Origin: Ottowia testudinis
GTDB lineage: Bacteria; Pseudomonadota; Gammaproteobacteria; Burkholderiales; Burkholderiaceae_C
Direction of reading: 5' to 3'
NCBI RefSeq assembly: GCF_017498525.1
Contig: NZ_CP071796.1
Location: 1,302,001-1,366,000, forward strand
Length of the DNA stretch: 64,000 nucleotides
A model generated the notes under the pieces. The model was not told the DNA's origin, searched no databases, and saw only the letters and a list, made by a program, of their open reading frames with translations. Shown here in pieces: positions 35,509-47,840 of this stretch; positions within the stretch are counted from its first letter, which is position 1, and each line of letters begins with the position of its first letter. The translations under genes and the position numbers were made by a program.

Positions 35509-36576
35509 TCAACGCTCAACCGCCAGCGCCAGTTCCAGCCCCGAGACGAAGGCGTCTTCCACCCGGTGGCCGATGCACCAGTCGCCGCACACGCCGATGC
35601 CGCGCGCGCTGTCCCACACATACGGCTGGCCCAGCGGCACCAGGGTTTGCGCCTGGGGCCACAGCAGGGCCTCGGCAAAGGCCGGCGTGGCGCGGATGCC
35701 GGCAACTTCGGCAAAGGCTTTCAGCAGCTTGGCCGTGACGCGCGTGGCGCCGTCGTTTTCGTGCTCGCGCGACCAGGCCGCGCTGGCCTGCACCGTCCAG
35801 CGCTCGATCTGCTCGCGCGCGGGCTTGGACGATTCGCGCGCCAGCCACGCCACGCGGTGGTGCGTGCTGCGGGCGGCGCTCCACTGCGGGCCCAGGGTCT
35901 GCAAGCCGGGCTGCGCGGCGTTCGGGTAGGCGAGCATCAAGGTCCAGCAGGGCGCCACGTCGACCACCGACAGGGGCTTGGCTATTTTCTTGAGTTGCTC
36001 TGATTTCAAGAGCAGTTCGCGCGCGCTGGAGGCGGGCGTTGCCAGCAAAACGGCATCAAAGCCGGCGTGAACGGCCTGCGGTTCGGCGCCCTCGGTGTGC
36101 AGCTGCCAATGCGCGGGCGCCAGTGCGTCAGGCGCGATGCGCGTCACGCGCGTGGCCAGGTGCAGCGCGCCGGCGGCCGCCAAGGGCTCGGCCCAACGCG
36201 CGGGCAGGTGCGCCATGGCGGGCACGGCCACCCAGTGCGCCTCGTGGGCCGGCAGGGCCGCTTCGACCACGCGCCCAAGCTCGTCGAGCACGCGCACCGC
36301 ATTGGCGCTCCAGCGCCGCACGATGTCGGCGGCGGTGACCTCCAGCGCCTGGGCAAAACGCGGGTCGCGCACGGTGAAATACTGCGCGCCGCTGTCGAAA
36401 CCGCCAAACGGCGAGTCCTGCGTGGCCAGGCGCCCGCCCGGCACGGATGCGGACTCGAACACCTGCACGTCGTGGCCGGCGCGCAGCAGCGTGCGGGCGG
36501 CGGCCAAGCCGGCAATGCCGGCGCCGATGACGGCGATGCGGCGGCGAGAAGATGGGCGCGGGCGGGTGAATGTCAT
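35509..36576 (-). CDS. Renalase-like NAD(P)/FAD-dependent oxidoreductase
   Basis: 355 residues. IAVIGAGIAGLAAARTLLRA with VFESASVPGGRLAT binds FAD; GGFDSGAQYFTVRDPRF is the conserved second block of this family, and GIGVCGDWCIGHRVEDAFVS closes the FAD site. Bacterial relatives are renalase-type enzymes oxidising aberrant dihydronicotinamide isomers, but the substrate is not proven here. Start at 36576. A low-GC stretch (KSEQLKKIAKPL) near 35976-36012 is faintly repeat-like. Confidence 0.85.
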   Translation of the reverse strand: MTFTRPRPSSRRRIAVIGAGIAGLAAARTLLRAGHDVQVFESASVPGGRLATQDSPFGGFDSGAQYFTVRDPRFAQALEVTAADIVRRWSANAVRVLDELGRVVEAALPAHEAHWVAVPAMAHLPARWAEPLAAAGALHLATRVTRIAPDALAPAHWQLHTEGAEPQAVHAGFDAVLLATPASSARELLLKSEQLKKIAKPLSVVDVAPCWTLMLAYPNAAQPGLQTLGPQWSAARSTHHRVAWLARESSKPAREQIERWTVQASAAWSREHENDGATRVTAKLLKAFAEVAGIRATPAFAEALLWPQAQTLVPLGQPYVWDSARGIGVCGDWCIGHRVEDAFVSGLELALAVER

Positions 36577-36680
36577 GGCCGGCACTCTACACGGTGCCAC
36601 GCCCGCTGGCGGCGCCGTATCGCGCGTTGGCGCGACGTGGCGCGTGCAAGGCCGAGGCGGCCGTGCGGCCGATGAGGCGC

Positions 36681-36710
36681 AAAAAAGCCCGGCATGCCGG
36701 GCTTTTTTGT
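36681..36710. terminator. Bidirectional rho-independent terminator
   Basis: AAAAAAGCCCGGCA/TGCCGGGCTTTTTT is a strong hairpin with A-run and T-run on either side. It ends the roadblock-GTPase operon on the minus strand; on the plus strand no gene uses it. Confidence 0.93.
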
Positions 36711-36735
36711 TTGGATGCGGCGCGGTCTGGCCGGA

Positions 36736-37095
36736 TCAGAAGTTCAGTTCCTTGTCCACGTCCTGCACCTTGCGGCGGGCCATGGCCAGGTTGGCGCGCT
36801 GCTTGTCCAGCACGAAGTACAGGAACACGCCGTCCTTGCGGGCCGAGGGGCGCAGGATGTGGTACTGCTTGCCCAGGGTGATGAGGATGTCCTCGATCAC
36901 GTCCTGCAGGCCCAGCGAGCGCATGGTCTTCATCTTGGAGCGGATCACTTCGGTGTTGCCGGCGGCAGCCACTTCGAGATCGACGCCAGAGCCGGCCGAG
37001 CCCAGCATCATGCCGCTGGCGGAGTCGACCACGGCCGCGCACATCGCGCCGTCCAGGGTCATCAGTTCGTCGAGGGTTTGCTTGATATTGGACAT
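36736..37095 (-). CDS. Roadblock/LC7 domain protein 1
   Basis: 119 residues. MSNIKQTLDELMTLDGAMCA and AVVDSASGMMLGSAGSGVDL are the helix-strand start of a roadblock domain; EDILITLGKQYHILRP continues the sheet and the tail RANLAMARRKVQDVDKELNF is a helix. Roadblock proteins form dimers and often act as GTPase-activating partners or scaffolds of small GTPases (MglB, CvnB). Last gene of the operon, 94 bases after the previous one and just before a strong terminator. Confidence 0.82.
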   Translation of the reverse strand: MSNIKQTLDELMTLDGAMCAAVVDSASGMMLGSAGSGVDLEVAAAGNTEVIRSKMKTMRSLGLQDVIEDILITLGKQYHILRPSARKDGVFLYFVLDKQRANLAMARRKVQDVDKELNF

Positions 37096-37189
37096 ACTGC
37101 TTTTTTTCCGGTGGTTGATTCAAATGCCGCATGCAAGGGGTGCAAGGGCGCCGTGCCACGCCACGCGCGGCCTGTTGGAGTTGAAAGGT

Positions 37190-37555
37190 TCAGAGCTCGT
37201 CGACCAGCTGGGCGAGCTGTTTGGTTTTTTCCTGCCAGAGCGTCCAGTCGATGTCGGACTTCTGGCGCGTCAGCGTCACCAGCAGCATGCCGGTGCCGCA
37301 GGGCAGCAGCGTGATGCGGCCGTGCGCATGCATCATGACCGACGCCTTCAGATCGCCCAGATCCTTGAACTGGTGCGCCAGGCGGTTGTACAGGCGCCAG
37401 TAGTCGCTGGCGGCTTCGGCGAAGGTCTGCACGCCTTCGATCTGGCCCGCGTGGTGCCACACCATGCCGGCCTCGATCTCGACCAGCGCACAGCCCTCGA
37501 GCCCGGGCAGGGCGGCCATTGTTTCCAGCGCGTCGCGCAATGCTTTTTGTTTCAT
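37190..37555 (-). CDS. Roadblock-like protein 2
   Basis: 121 residues from 37555, overlapping the previous gene by four bases (ATGA). LETMAALPGLEGCALVEIEA and a later ITLLPCGTGMLLVTLTRQKS follow the roadblock sheet layout, with a central helical part WRLYNRLAHQF. Divergence from the other two is strong, so the fold is inferred. Tight coupling suggests a fixed ratio with its neighbour, possibly a heterodimer acting on the GTPase. Confidence 0.72.
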   Translation of the reverse strand: MKQKALRDALETMAALPGLEGCALVEIEAGMVWHHAGQIEGVQTFAEAASDYWRLYNRLAHQFKDLGDLKASVMMHAHGRITLLPCGTGMLLVTLTRQKSDIDWTLWQEKTKQLAQLVDEL

Positions 37556-37944
37556 GCTTCGGCCAACATCCTTGCGAATTGGGCGATACGGTAGGCCACT
37601 TGGCCGAGGATGGCGCTGCCATCGGCGATCACGTTGATGACCAGTTCGGCATCTTCGCGGTGCACGCTGTAGACCATGGCGAAACCCGACTCGGTGTCGA
37701 TGGTCACGCTCTTGTTGCGGCCCAGGCCGGCCTCTTGCGATACGACCGAGCTGATGGCGGAGATCGAGCTGGCCATGGCCGCGATCCGGGCGGCGTCGCC
37801 CGCGCGCATGGCCGAGGCGATGTCGAAGCCGTCGACGGTGGCGATGACCACGGCGGTCACGCCGTTCACATCGTTCAGGAAATGCTCGGCCTCGCGCTCC
37901 GCGATGACCTTGGCCGTGGGCGACAGTTTCAGATTCACAGACAT
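37552..37944 (-). CDS. Roadblock/LC7 domain protein 3
   Basis: 130 residues. FLNDVNGVTAVVIATVDGFD and IASAMRAGDAARIAAMASSI are the standard roadblock N-terminal half (strand, turn, GFDIAS, long helix); SVTIDTESGFAMVYSV and DAELVINVIADGSAILGQVA make up the second half. Closest in type to MglB/CvnB, the partners of MglA/CvnD GTPases. It begins five bases after the GTPase stop and overlaps the next gene by four. Confidence 0.88.
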   Translation of the reverse strand: MSVNLKLSPTAKVIAEREAEHFLNDVNGVTAVVIATVDGFDIASAMRAGDAARIAAMASSISAISSVVSQEAGLGRNKSVTIDTESGFAMVYSVHREDAELVINVIADGSAILGQVAYRIAQFARMLAEA

Positions 37945-37949
37945 GGTGC

Positions 37950-38486
37950 TTACTCTCCAAACATGCCGGCTTCAAGCTGTGCCAGCAAGGTATCGATCAA
38001 CAGGATGACGTCGTCGCGCTGGCGCACGTCCACTTGCAGCACCGGCAGCACGCGGTTGTGCCGGGCCAGCTCCTCGATGTAGTCGTCCATCGAGGGCGAG
38101 GGGTGCGCGTCGAGGCGGCCGATGCCTATGGCGCAGGGCATGATGTCCAGGTCGTCGGCGAACCCTTCCAGATACACGCGCAGGTCGGCCAGCGGGTCGG
38201 GGCGCGAGTTGTCGGTCAGGATGATCATGCCGAGGGCGTTCTTCGACAGGATCTTCCAGAGAAAGTCGAAGCGCGACTGCCCCGGCGTGCCGAACATGCG
38301 GATGCGGTCACCGTTGTCCAGCGTGAACTGACCGAAGTCGAGACCGACGGTGGTGCGTTCCTTGGTGTGCGACTGGTCGTTGTTGACCACGTCGGTGACG
38401 ATGGGCGGTGTCTCGCTCACGGCGCCGATGGCCGTGGTCTTGCCGGCGCCCATGGTGCCGGTGAAAAGAATCTTGTATTCGTTCAT
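37950..38486 (-). CDS. Ras/MglA-like small GTPase
   Basis: 178 residues. P-loop GTMGAGKTT (10-18), switch I region KERTTVGLDFG (42-52) and switch II MFGTPGQSRFDFLW (64-77), where the usual DxxG reads GTPG as in actinobacterial CvnD-type proteins. The guanine-specificity motif N/TKxD reads GIGRLD (121-126), an unusual form. It probably cycles between GTP and GDP under control of the roadblock proteins encoded downstream. Start at 38486 (MNEYKILFTG). Process controlled is unknown. Confidence 0.85.
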   Translation of the reverse strand: MNEYKILFTGTMGAGKTTAIGAVSETPPIVTDVVNNDQSHTKERTTVGLDFGQFTLDNGDRIRMFGTPGQSRFDFLWKILSKNALGMIILTDNSRPDPLADLRVYLEGFADDLDIMPCAIGIGRLDAHPSPSMDDYIEELARHNRVLPVLQVDVRQRDDVILLIDTLLAQLEAGMFGE

Positions 38487-38509
38487 GGGGTGGCTGCAAA
38501 CGTCAGGCT

Positions 38510-39223
38510 TTACAGGCCTAGGCGACGGCGGATGCCGGAAATAAGGCCACGCGCGAACGCTGGCGGGGGCGCGGCAGCGGGCTTGGGCGCCGCGGCTGGT
38601 GCCGGGGCGCCGGGCGGCGGCGCGGACGGCTGCTTGTGCACGTCGACCAGGCCGGTGGTTTGCAGCGTGGTGAGGAAGGCTTGGCACTCATGCACCGGCT
38701 GCTGGCTGATGGTGGCCAGTTCGGCTGCGTTGAGCGCCCGGCGCGACAACAGGGTCGCCATGCGGATGCGGTTGGGGTCGCTGCGCAGCAGGGCGGCTGG
38801 CGGCCAGCGGCGCAGCTTGAAGCGCAGCGGGCTGAGCGTTTCCGGCTCCGTGACCGGTGCCGCCGCGGGCGCCATGGACGTGCTGCCTGGATGGAGCTGG
38901 GTGGCCGGGCGCGTCTGGATCAGCTCGTGCTCGGTGGTTTTTAGCCACTCCTGCAGCCGGTCGGCGCGGATGGGGCGCTCCAGCGTGTTGGGCGCCTGAC
39001 CCGAGTTCATGCGGGTGAGCCGCAGCACCGCCTTGGCCATGCGGTCGATGTCGGGGCGCATGCCCTCGTCGGTCGTGCCGTCGACCAGCAGCGCGTCGTA
39101 CGGCGGTGCCGTGACGAAGGTCCAGCGGAAGGCATCACCATGCGAGTACAGGCGAAACAGCGTCTGCACCAGCACCACTTCCGCCGCTGGGAGTTTGTAG
39201 GCGCCAAGCCTCAAGGTGGACAT
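38510..39223 (-). CDS. Unknown protein with possible C-terminal winged helix, first gene of the GTPase operon
   Basis: 237 residues from 39223 (MSTLRLGAYKLPAAE). The N-terminal 90 residues form an alpha-beta unit ending in a helix with AKAVLRLTRMNS. Residues of about 145-205, including RIRMATLLSRRALNAAELAT then ISQQPVHECQAFLTTLQTTG and LVDVHK, read like a winged-helix domain. The tail is proline- and alanine-rich and ends ARGLISGIRRRLGL. It stands 23 bases upstream of the GTPase gene. The role may resemble CvnC/DUF742 partners in Streptomyces conservons; this is inference. Confidence 0.65.
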   Translation of the reverse strand: MSTLRLGAYKLPAAEVVLVQTLFRLYSHGDAFRWTFVTAPPYDALLVDGTTDEGMRPDIDRMAKAVLRLTRMNSGQAPNTLERPIRADRLQEWLKTTEHELIQTRPATQLHPGSTSMAPAAAPVTEPETLSPLRFKLRRWPPAALLRSDPNRIRMATLLSRRALNAAELATISQQPVHECQAFLTTLQTTGLVDVHKQPSAPPPGAPAPAAAPKPAAAPPPAFARGLISGIRRRLGL

Positions 39224-39542
39224 CGGGTTGAGTGATCTCGTTCTAGGTTCTGGGGCTGTCGCATCGTAGGCCCACGAGGCTGGGCGAAGCGGCGAAGTGT
39301 ATGCGCGGGCCTGCATGGCGATCCCAAATGGCCGTGCAGACGGCGCCAGGAAAGAAGTATATTTTTCGCTTCGTCCCTGCCCGTGGGGCTTCGGGCGCAA
39401 TATGCGCACTAATGCGCAGAAGCCTGCCGTAAGCTGAGAAACGTCGCGGCGACGGCACGCCAATGGCGCGCACCAGCGTTGCCGCGCGGCGTGACTGCCC
39501 GCTTCTCCCGCATCCTTCCAGAATTTCCTGCACGGTTTACCG
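39224..39542. other. 319-base divergent gap between the GTPase operon and dnaE
   Basis: No gene seen. It must hold the promoters of both flanking units. A short AT-rich run, AAGTATATTTTTCG, lies near 39355-39369 and could include a -10 region of the leftward operon; no clear -35 was identified. Confidence 0.5.
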
Positions 39543-43043
<3,501 letters not shown>

Positions 43044-43071
43044 GGGGTGCGCTGGCTCGCCTGACGAGATT

Positions 43072-43130
43072 GAAGATGGAAAGTGGCGCTGGCGCTTGTC
43101 TGGAAAGCGCGAGCAGCTCTTGAAATGAGA
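43072..43130 (-). repeat. Dispersed palindromic repeat copy
   Basis: AAGATGGAAAGTGGCGCTGG, then CGCTTGTCTGGAAAGCGCGA and GCAGCTCTTGAAATGAGAG. Downstream of dnaE. Confidence 0.88.
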
Positions 43131-43301
43131 GCGAATCGGCGTGCACTGCGGGGTCATCGGACCTTGGTGGCCGGCTGTCCGGTGTGCCACCGCCAGCCAT
43201 GCTGGCGAACGCAGGAGTGGCGAGCGGTCTCTCCTTAACACAGACCAGTTGATCGCCCGATGAAGGCGCCGTCGTGATGAGTTGCCGCTGAAAACCCCAA
43301 C

Positions 43302-43366
43302 CCGATTGCTACTGTAAACGTAGCTGCTTGCGCTTGCTGGACAAGCGCTGGTGGCCTCAAATCCTG
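43302..43366 (+). repeat. Dispersed palindromic repeat copy
   Basis: CGATTGCTACTGTAAACGTA, then GCTGCTTGCGCTTGCTGGAC and AAGCGCTGGTGGCC. Downstream of tolA. Confidence 0.9.
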
Positions 43367-43377
43367 AATTCCGATCG

Positions 43378-44472
43378 TCAGTCCCGCAGCCGGAAGGTGA
43401 TCAGCATGGGGTTCCAGTAGCGGCCGTTGTCCGAGGGCAGCTTCTCGGTGCGGTCGAGCGCGCGCAGCACGGCGTCGTCCCACGACTTCACGCCGCTCGA
43501 CTTGGTGATGCGGCGGCTGATGATCTGCCCGGTGGGACCCGTTCGCACCTCGACTTCTGCCACCGGGTTGCCTGGCACGTCGTCGGTGAACACGATGTTG
43601 GGGCGGACCGCGGAACGGATGCGGCCGGCGTAGTTGCCCGATGGCCCGGCGTCGCGTTCGTCGCTGCCGCCCGCGTTGCCGCCGCCTTTGCCCTTGCCCG
43701 CCGCGCTGCCGCCGTCGGCATCGCCCGCCAGCTTGGACAGACGCGCAAGTTCGGCCTTGCGTCGCGCCTCGGATTCGCGCGCATCGGCGGCGGCGCGGGC
43801 CTTGGCTTCGGCCGCGGCTTTCGCCTTGACCTGGGCTTGCGCTTCGGCCTTGCGTTCGGCCTCGGCCTCGGCGCGTTTTTCGGCCTCGGCTTTTTTCTTG
43901 GCTTCCGCGGCGGCTTGCTTGCGCTCCTCGGCCTCTTCGGCCTTTTTCTTCTCGGCGGCGAGCTTGCGTTGCTCGTCGGCCTGGCGCTTCTTGTCCTCCG
44001 CGGCCTTTTTCTGCGCCAGTTCGCGCTTCTCCTGCTCGGCCTCGCGGCGCTCTTGCTCGCGGCGGCGCTGATCTTCCTCACGCTGGGCGGCGGCCTTGCG
44101 GGCTTCTTCCTGCTTCTTTTTCTGCGCCAGCGCGATCTCGGCGTCGCGCTCCTGCTCGTCCACCTGGGGCTTCGGCGGCGGCGGCGCCTTGACGGCCGGC
44201 TCTGGCTTGGGGGCTGGTTGCGGCTTGGGCGGCGCGGGTTCGACGGCGGGTTCGGGCGGTGTCGGTGCGGCTTTTGGAGCGGCGCGTTGCACCGTGGGCG
44301 ACCACAGCTCGGCCTCGACGGCATCTTCTTGCGCGTCGCGCTGCCAGCGCAGGCCCCAGGTCAGCGCCAGGATCAAGAGCAGGTGCGCCAGCAGCGCCAG
44401 CGCCAGCGCGCGGCCCATGCCGCCGGCGGGCGGCGGGGCGAACTCGTGGCGTTCGGCGGTGGCGGCGTTCAT
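43378..44472 (-). CDS. tolA: TolA cell-envelope protein
   Basis: 364 residues: one membrane anchor (21-41), a proline/lysine linker, then a long coiled-coil region of K-A-E repeats (about 100-245) and a C-terminal TonB-like domain with FTDDVPGNPVAEVEVRTGPT and GVKSWDDAVLRALDRTEKLP. It spans the periplasm and links TolQR to TolB/Pal in outer-membrane constriction. It ends the ybgC-tolQ-tolR-tolA run; tolB and pal do not follow, unlike in E. coli. Confidence 0.93.
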   Translation of the reverse strand: MNAATAERHEFAPPPAGGMGRALALALLAHLLLILALTWGLRWQRDAQEDAVEAELWSPTVQRAAPKAAPTPPEPAVEPAPPKPQPAPKPEPAVKAPPPPKPQVDEQERDAEIALAQKKKQEEARKAAAQREEDQRRREQERREAEQEKRELAQKKAAEDKKRQADEQRKLAAEKKKAEEAEERKQAAAEAKKKAEAEKRAEAEAERKAEAQAQVKAKAAAEAKARAAADARESEARRKAELARLSKLAGDADGGSAAGKGKGGGNAGGSDERDAGPSGNYAGRIRSAVRPNIVFTDDVPGNPVAEVEVRTGPTGQIISRRITKSSGVKSWDDAVLRALDRTEKLPSDNGRYWNPMLITFRLRD

Positions 44473-44495
44473 GGGCTGCTGCGGCCTTGGGCGGG

Positions 44496-44915
<420 letters not shown>

Positions 44916-44919
44916 GGCG

Positions 44920-45621
44920 TCAATACCCCGTGGCCGATGCGGGCTGCTGCACGCCCAGGTTGCGCTGCAGGATGTTGGAGAACTCCTCGATGAAAGTCTC
45001 CTGCTTGATGGCGATGCGGTCGATGTCGCGTGCGAAGCGGTTGTAGGCCACCACGGCCGGGATGGCGGCGAACAGGCCGAGCGCGGTGGCCACCAGCGCC
45101 TCGGCGATGCCGGGCGCCACGGTGGCCAGCGTCACCTGCTGCAGCGCGCCCAGGCCCGTGAAGGCGTGCATGATGCCCCACACAGTGCCGAACAGGCCCA
45201 CGTAAGGGCTCACCGAGCCGACCGAGGCGAGAAAGGACAGGTTGGTCTCGGCCGCGTCCATCTCGCGCTGGAAGCTGGCCCGCATGGCGCGGCGCGCGCC
45301 GTCTAGCAGGGTGGCGGCGTCGCTGATGCGGCGCTCGCGAAGCTTTTGGTATTCGCGCATGCCGCTGGCGAAGATGCGTTCCATCGGGCCGCCTTGCTTG
45401 GCGTTCTGCGCCGCCGAGGCGTACAGGTCGTTCAGGCTGGTGCCCGACCAGAAATCGCGCTCGAACTCCTCGTTCTGCGTCTTGATGTTTTTCAGCGCGC
45501 GCAGCTTGCGGAAGATGGCCGCCCAGCTGGTGATGGAGCCCACCAGCAGCAACAGCATGACCAGCTGCACGATGAAGCTGGCGTTGACCACCAGATGGAG
45601 GATGGAGAGGTCCTGGTTCAT
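44920..45621 (-). CDS. tolQ: TolQ, MotA/TolQ/ExbB-family proton-channel subunit
   Basis: 233 residues from 45621 (MNQDLSILHLVVNASFIVQL). Three membrane segments; the second and third contain FLASVGSVSPYVGLFGTVWG and GIAEALVATALGLFAAIPAV, the most conserved stretches of the family. It forms the stator pentamer around the TolR dimer. The gene overlaps ybgC by four bases, the usual arrangement. Confidence 0.96.
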   Translation of the reverse strand: MNQDLSILHLVVNASFIVQLVMLLLLVGSITSWAAIFRKLRALKNIKTQNEEFERDFWSGTSLNDLYASAAQNAKQGGPMERIFASGMREYQKLRERRISDAATLLDGARRAMRASFQREMDAAETNLSFLASVGSVSPYVGLFGTVWGIMHAFTGLGALQQVTLATVAPGIAEALVATALGLFAAIPAVVAYNRFARDIDRIAIKQETFIEEFSNILQRNLGVQQPASATGY

Positions 45622-46031
45622 GGATGGAGTTTTTGCAGGATGTCGGAAGGAATACGCGCCGGCTTCATGGTCTGGGCGTCGACCCAGCCGGCGCGGATGC
45701 GGCCCTCGCACAGCAGCGTGCGATCCGCGGGCGTGGCGCTCACCAAAAAAGCCTGTTGCGCCAGCACCATGCCGGCCCGGCCGGCTTCTTGGAGCCGCGC
45801 GGTGACGATTAGTTCATCGTCCAGCCGCGCCGGGCGCAGGTATTTGAGCGCGGCGCCGGCCACCACGAACATGCCGCCACACTGCTCGCGCAGCATGTGC
45901 TGGTGGATGCCCAGACTGCGCAGCCATTCGGTGCGCGCGCGTTCGAAAAACTTCAGGTAGTTGGCGTAGAACACGATGCCGCCGGCGTCGGTGTCTTCCC
46001 AGTAGATGCGGATCGGGAACTCAAACACCAT
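45618..46031 (-). CDS. ybgC: Tol-Pal-associated acyl-CoA thioesterase
   Basis: 137 residues, hot-dog fold. IRIYWEDTDAGGIVFYANYL contains the catalytic Asp of the 4-hydroxybenzoyl-CoA thioesterase-like class, followed by FFERARTEWLRSLG. It hydrolyses short- or long-chain acyl thioesters and is placed with tol genes in most proteobacteria. It lies 12 bases after the aminotransferase gene and overlaps tolQ. Confidence 0.94.
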   Translation of the reverse strand: MVFEFPIRIYWEDTDAGGIVFYANYLKFFERARTEWLRSLGIHQHMLREQCGGMFVVAGAALKYLRPARLDDELIVTARLQEAGRAGMVLAQQAFLVSATPADRTLLCEGRIRAGWVDAQTMKPARIPSDILQKLHP

Positions 46032-46043
46032 CGATGCTGCCCG

Positions 46044-47282
46044 TCAGGCCAGAACTTCGCGCAGGCGATCGACCGCGGTCTGCAACTGCGGCATCGAGTT
46101 GGCGGTCGAGAAACGGATGAAGCGCGCCGTGCCGGCGTGGCCGAAGTCGCGCCCGGGCGTGACCGCCAGATGCGCGCGCTTCATCAGTTCGAAGGCGAAA
46201 TCCCAGCTGCCGGCGGTTTGCATTCCGCTATTGTATTCGGAGCGCGCGGCGCTGCCCTGGCCAAACAGTTTGTCACATGCGGCGCTGCAATCGGCCCAGG
46301 CGTAGAAGGCGCCGTCGGGGCTGACGGGCACGGTGAGCCCCAGCGCATTCAACTGTGGCACGAACCAGTCGCGCCGCGCCTTGAATTCGGCGCGGCGGCG
46401 TTCGTATTCGGCCAGGCTGTCTTTCTCGAAGCAGGCCAGGGCCGCGTATTGCGACACCGTGCTGGGGCAGATGAACAGGTGCTGGGCGATCTGTTCCACC
46501 ACATCGACGATGCTGTCGGGCACCACCAGCCAACCCAGACGCCAGCCGGTCATGTTGAAGTATTTGCTGAAGCTGTTGATGCTGATGATCTGGTCGGACA
46601 GGCCCAATGCGCTGTGGCTGTAGGTGTCGTCGAACGACAGGCCCAGGTAGATCTCGTCCAGCAGCGTGATGCCGCCGCGCCCGGTCACCACGTCGTGGAT
46701 GCGGCGCAGCTCATCGGGGTGGATCGAGGTGCCCGTGGGGTTGGAGGGCGAGGCCAGCAGCACCCCGCGCGTGTGCGCCCCCCAAGCTTGCTCGACCTTG
46801 TGGCCGCTCAGCTGAAAACGCTCCGCCGCCGTCGACGGGATCAGTACCGCGCGGCCTTCGGCGGCGCTGACGAACTGGCGGTTGCACGGATAGCTTGGGT
46901 CCGGCATCAGCACCTCGTCGCCGGCTTCGACCAATGCCAGGCAGGCCAGCTGCAGTGCCGCCGACGCACCCGCAGTGACCACGATGCGCCGCGCCGGCAC
47001 GTCGAGGCCGAAGCGATCGGCATACCAGCCGCTGATGCGCTCGCGCAGCGCGGGCAGGCCGGTGGCCTGCGTGTACTGCGTGCGGCCGTCGCGGATGGCT
47101 TTCTCGGCCGCTTCCTGAACCAGCGGCGGCGCTGTGAAGTCCGGCTCGCCGATGTTCAGGTAGATCATCGGCCGGTCGGTGCCGGCGGCCTCGCGCGCGA
47201 TGGCGGCGGCCGACTTGGCCATCTCCATCACGTAGAAGGGCTCGATGCGCTGGGCGCGGGCGGAGATTCTCATGGCCTGCAT
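46044..47282 (-). CDS. PLP-dependent aminotransferase, class I/II
   Basis: 412 residues from 47282, where AGGAG lies five bases upstream; an ATG three codons later is the alternative. The PLP lysine is in SINSFSKYFNMTGWRLGWLV, and YLNIGEPDFTAPP, PSNPTGTSIHPDEL and LLDEIYLGL are aspartate-aminotransferase-family motifs (fold type I). It probably makes or uses a common amino acid; the exact substrate is not evident. It lies between nusB and ybgC on the same strand, with a repeat copy just upstream of its start. Confidence 0.88.
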   Translation of the reverse strand: MQAMRISARAQRIEPFYVMEMAKSAAAIAREAAGTDRPMIYLNIGEPDFTAPPLVQEAAEKAIRDGRTQYTQATGLPALRERISGWYADRFGLDVPARRIVVTAGASAALQLACLALVEAGDEVLMPDPSYPCNRQFVSAAEGRAVLIPSTAAERFQLSGHKVEQAWGAHTRGVLLASPSNPTGTSIHPDELRRIHDVVTGRGGITLLDEIYLGLSFDDTYSHSALGLSDQIISINSFSKYFNMTGWRLGWLVVPDSIVDVVEQIAQHLFICPSTVSQYAALACFEKDSLAEYERRRAEFKARRDWFVPQLNALGLTVPVSPDGAFYAWADCSAACDKLFGQGSAARSEYNSGMQTAGSWDFAFELMKRAHLAVTPGRDFGHAGTARFIRFSTANSMPQLQTAVDRLREVLA

Positions 47283-47291
47283 GATACTCCT

Positions 47292-47342
47292 GATTTCATA
47301 GCTGCTCGCGCTTGTCCATCAAGCGCTGGAGGTCAAAATCCC
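47292..47342 (+). repeat. Dispersed palindromic repeat copy
   Basis: GATTTCATAGCTGCTCGCGC, then TTGTCCATCAAGCGCTGGAG and GTCAAAATC. In the 69-base gap between nusB and the aminotransferase gene. Confidence 0.9.
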
Positions 47343-47351
47343 TTGTAACCT

Positions 47352-47840
47352 TCAGCGCAGCCTGGCGCGGTCGGCCTCGACCTCATGCGGCCGCAGCTGG
47401 GGCGCCAGGCCGTTCAGCACCGCGTTGACGTACTTGTGGCCGTCGGTGCCGCCAAAGTCCTTGGCCAGCTCGATGCATTCGTTCAGTACCACGCGCCAGG
47501 GCACGTCGGGGCACTTCAAAAACTCATACGCGCCGATCCACATGCAGCCGTGCTCAATGGGCGAGATTTGCCCCAGCTCGCGGTCAAGCAGCGGCACGAT
47601 CAGCGCGTCCAGGTCGTCCTTCAGCTCGATGCAGCCGTGCAGCAGCGCGTCGTAATGCACCGAATCGGCCTTGGCAAAGCCTTGCAGCTCGCGCGTGAAG
47701 ACATCGATCACGGCGACGTCGTTGTCGCCAACGAAGTGCTGGTACAGCCCCTGCAGCGCGAATTCGCGCGCGCGCGAGCGTGGCGGCTTGGTGGACGACT
47801 TGCGCGTGCCGGGGCTGGCGGGTTTGGGCGCGGTGCTCAT
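47352..47840 (-). CDS. nusB: Transcription antitermination factor NusB
   Basis: 162 residues. A lysine/serine/proline-rich tail of 20 residues leads to [17 protein letters not shown], the RNA-binding first helix of Nus[21 protein letters not shown] and [20 protein letters not shown] with [10 protein letters not shown] are conserved. With NusE it binds boxA of rRNA leaders. It overlaps ribH by four bases, the widespread ribH-nusB pairing. Confidence 0.96.
   Translation of the reverse strand: MSTAPKPASPGTRKSSTKPPRSRAREFALQGLYQHFVGDNDVAVIDVFTRELQGFAKADSVHYDALLHGCIELKDDLDALIVPLLDRELGQISPIEHGCMWIGAYEFLKCPDVPWRVVLNECIELAKDFGGTDGHKYVNAVLNGLAPQLRPHEVEADRARLR

Larger units (their letters stand above)
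43044..43377. other. 334-base convergent gap with two repeat copies
   Basis: Between the dnaE and tolA stops. It contains two copies of the dispersed repeat in opposite orientation and no gene. No classic T-run terminator was found, so the repeat hairpins may serve as transcript ends. Confidence 0.6.
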
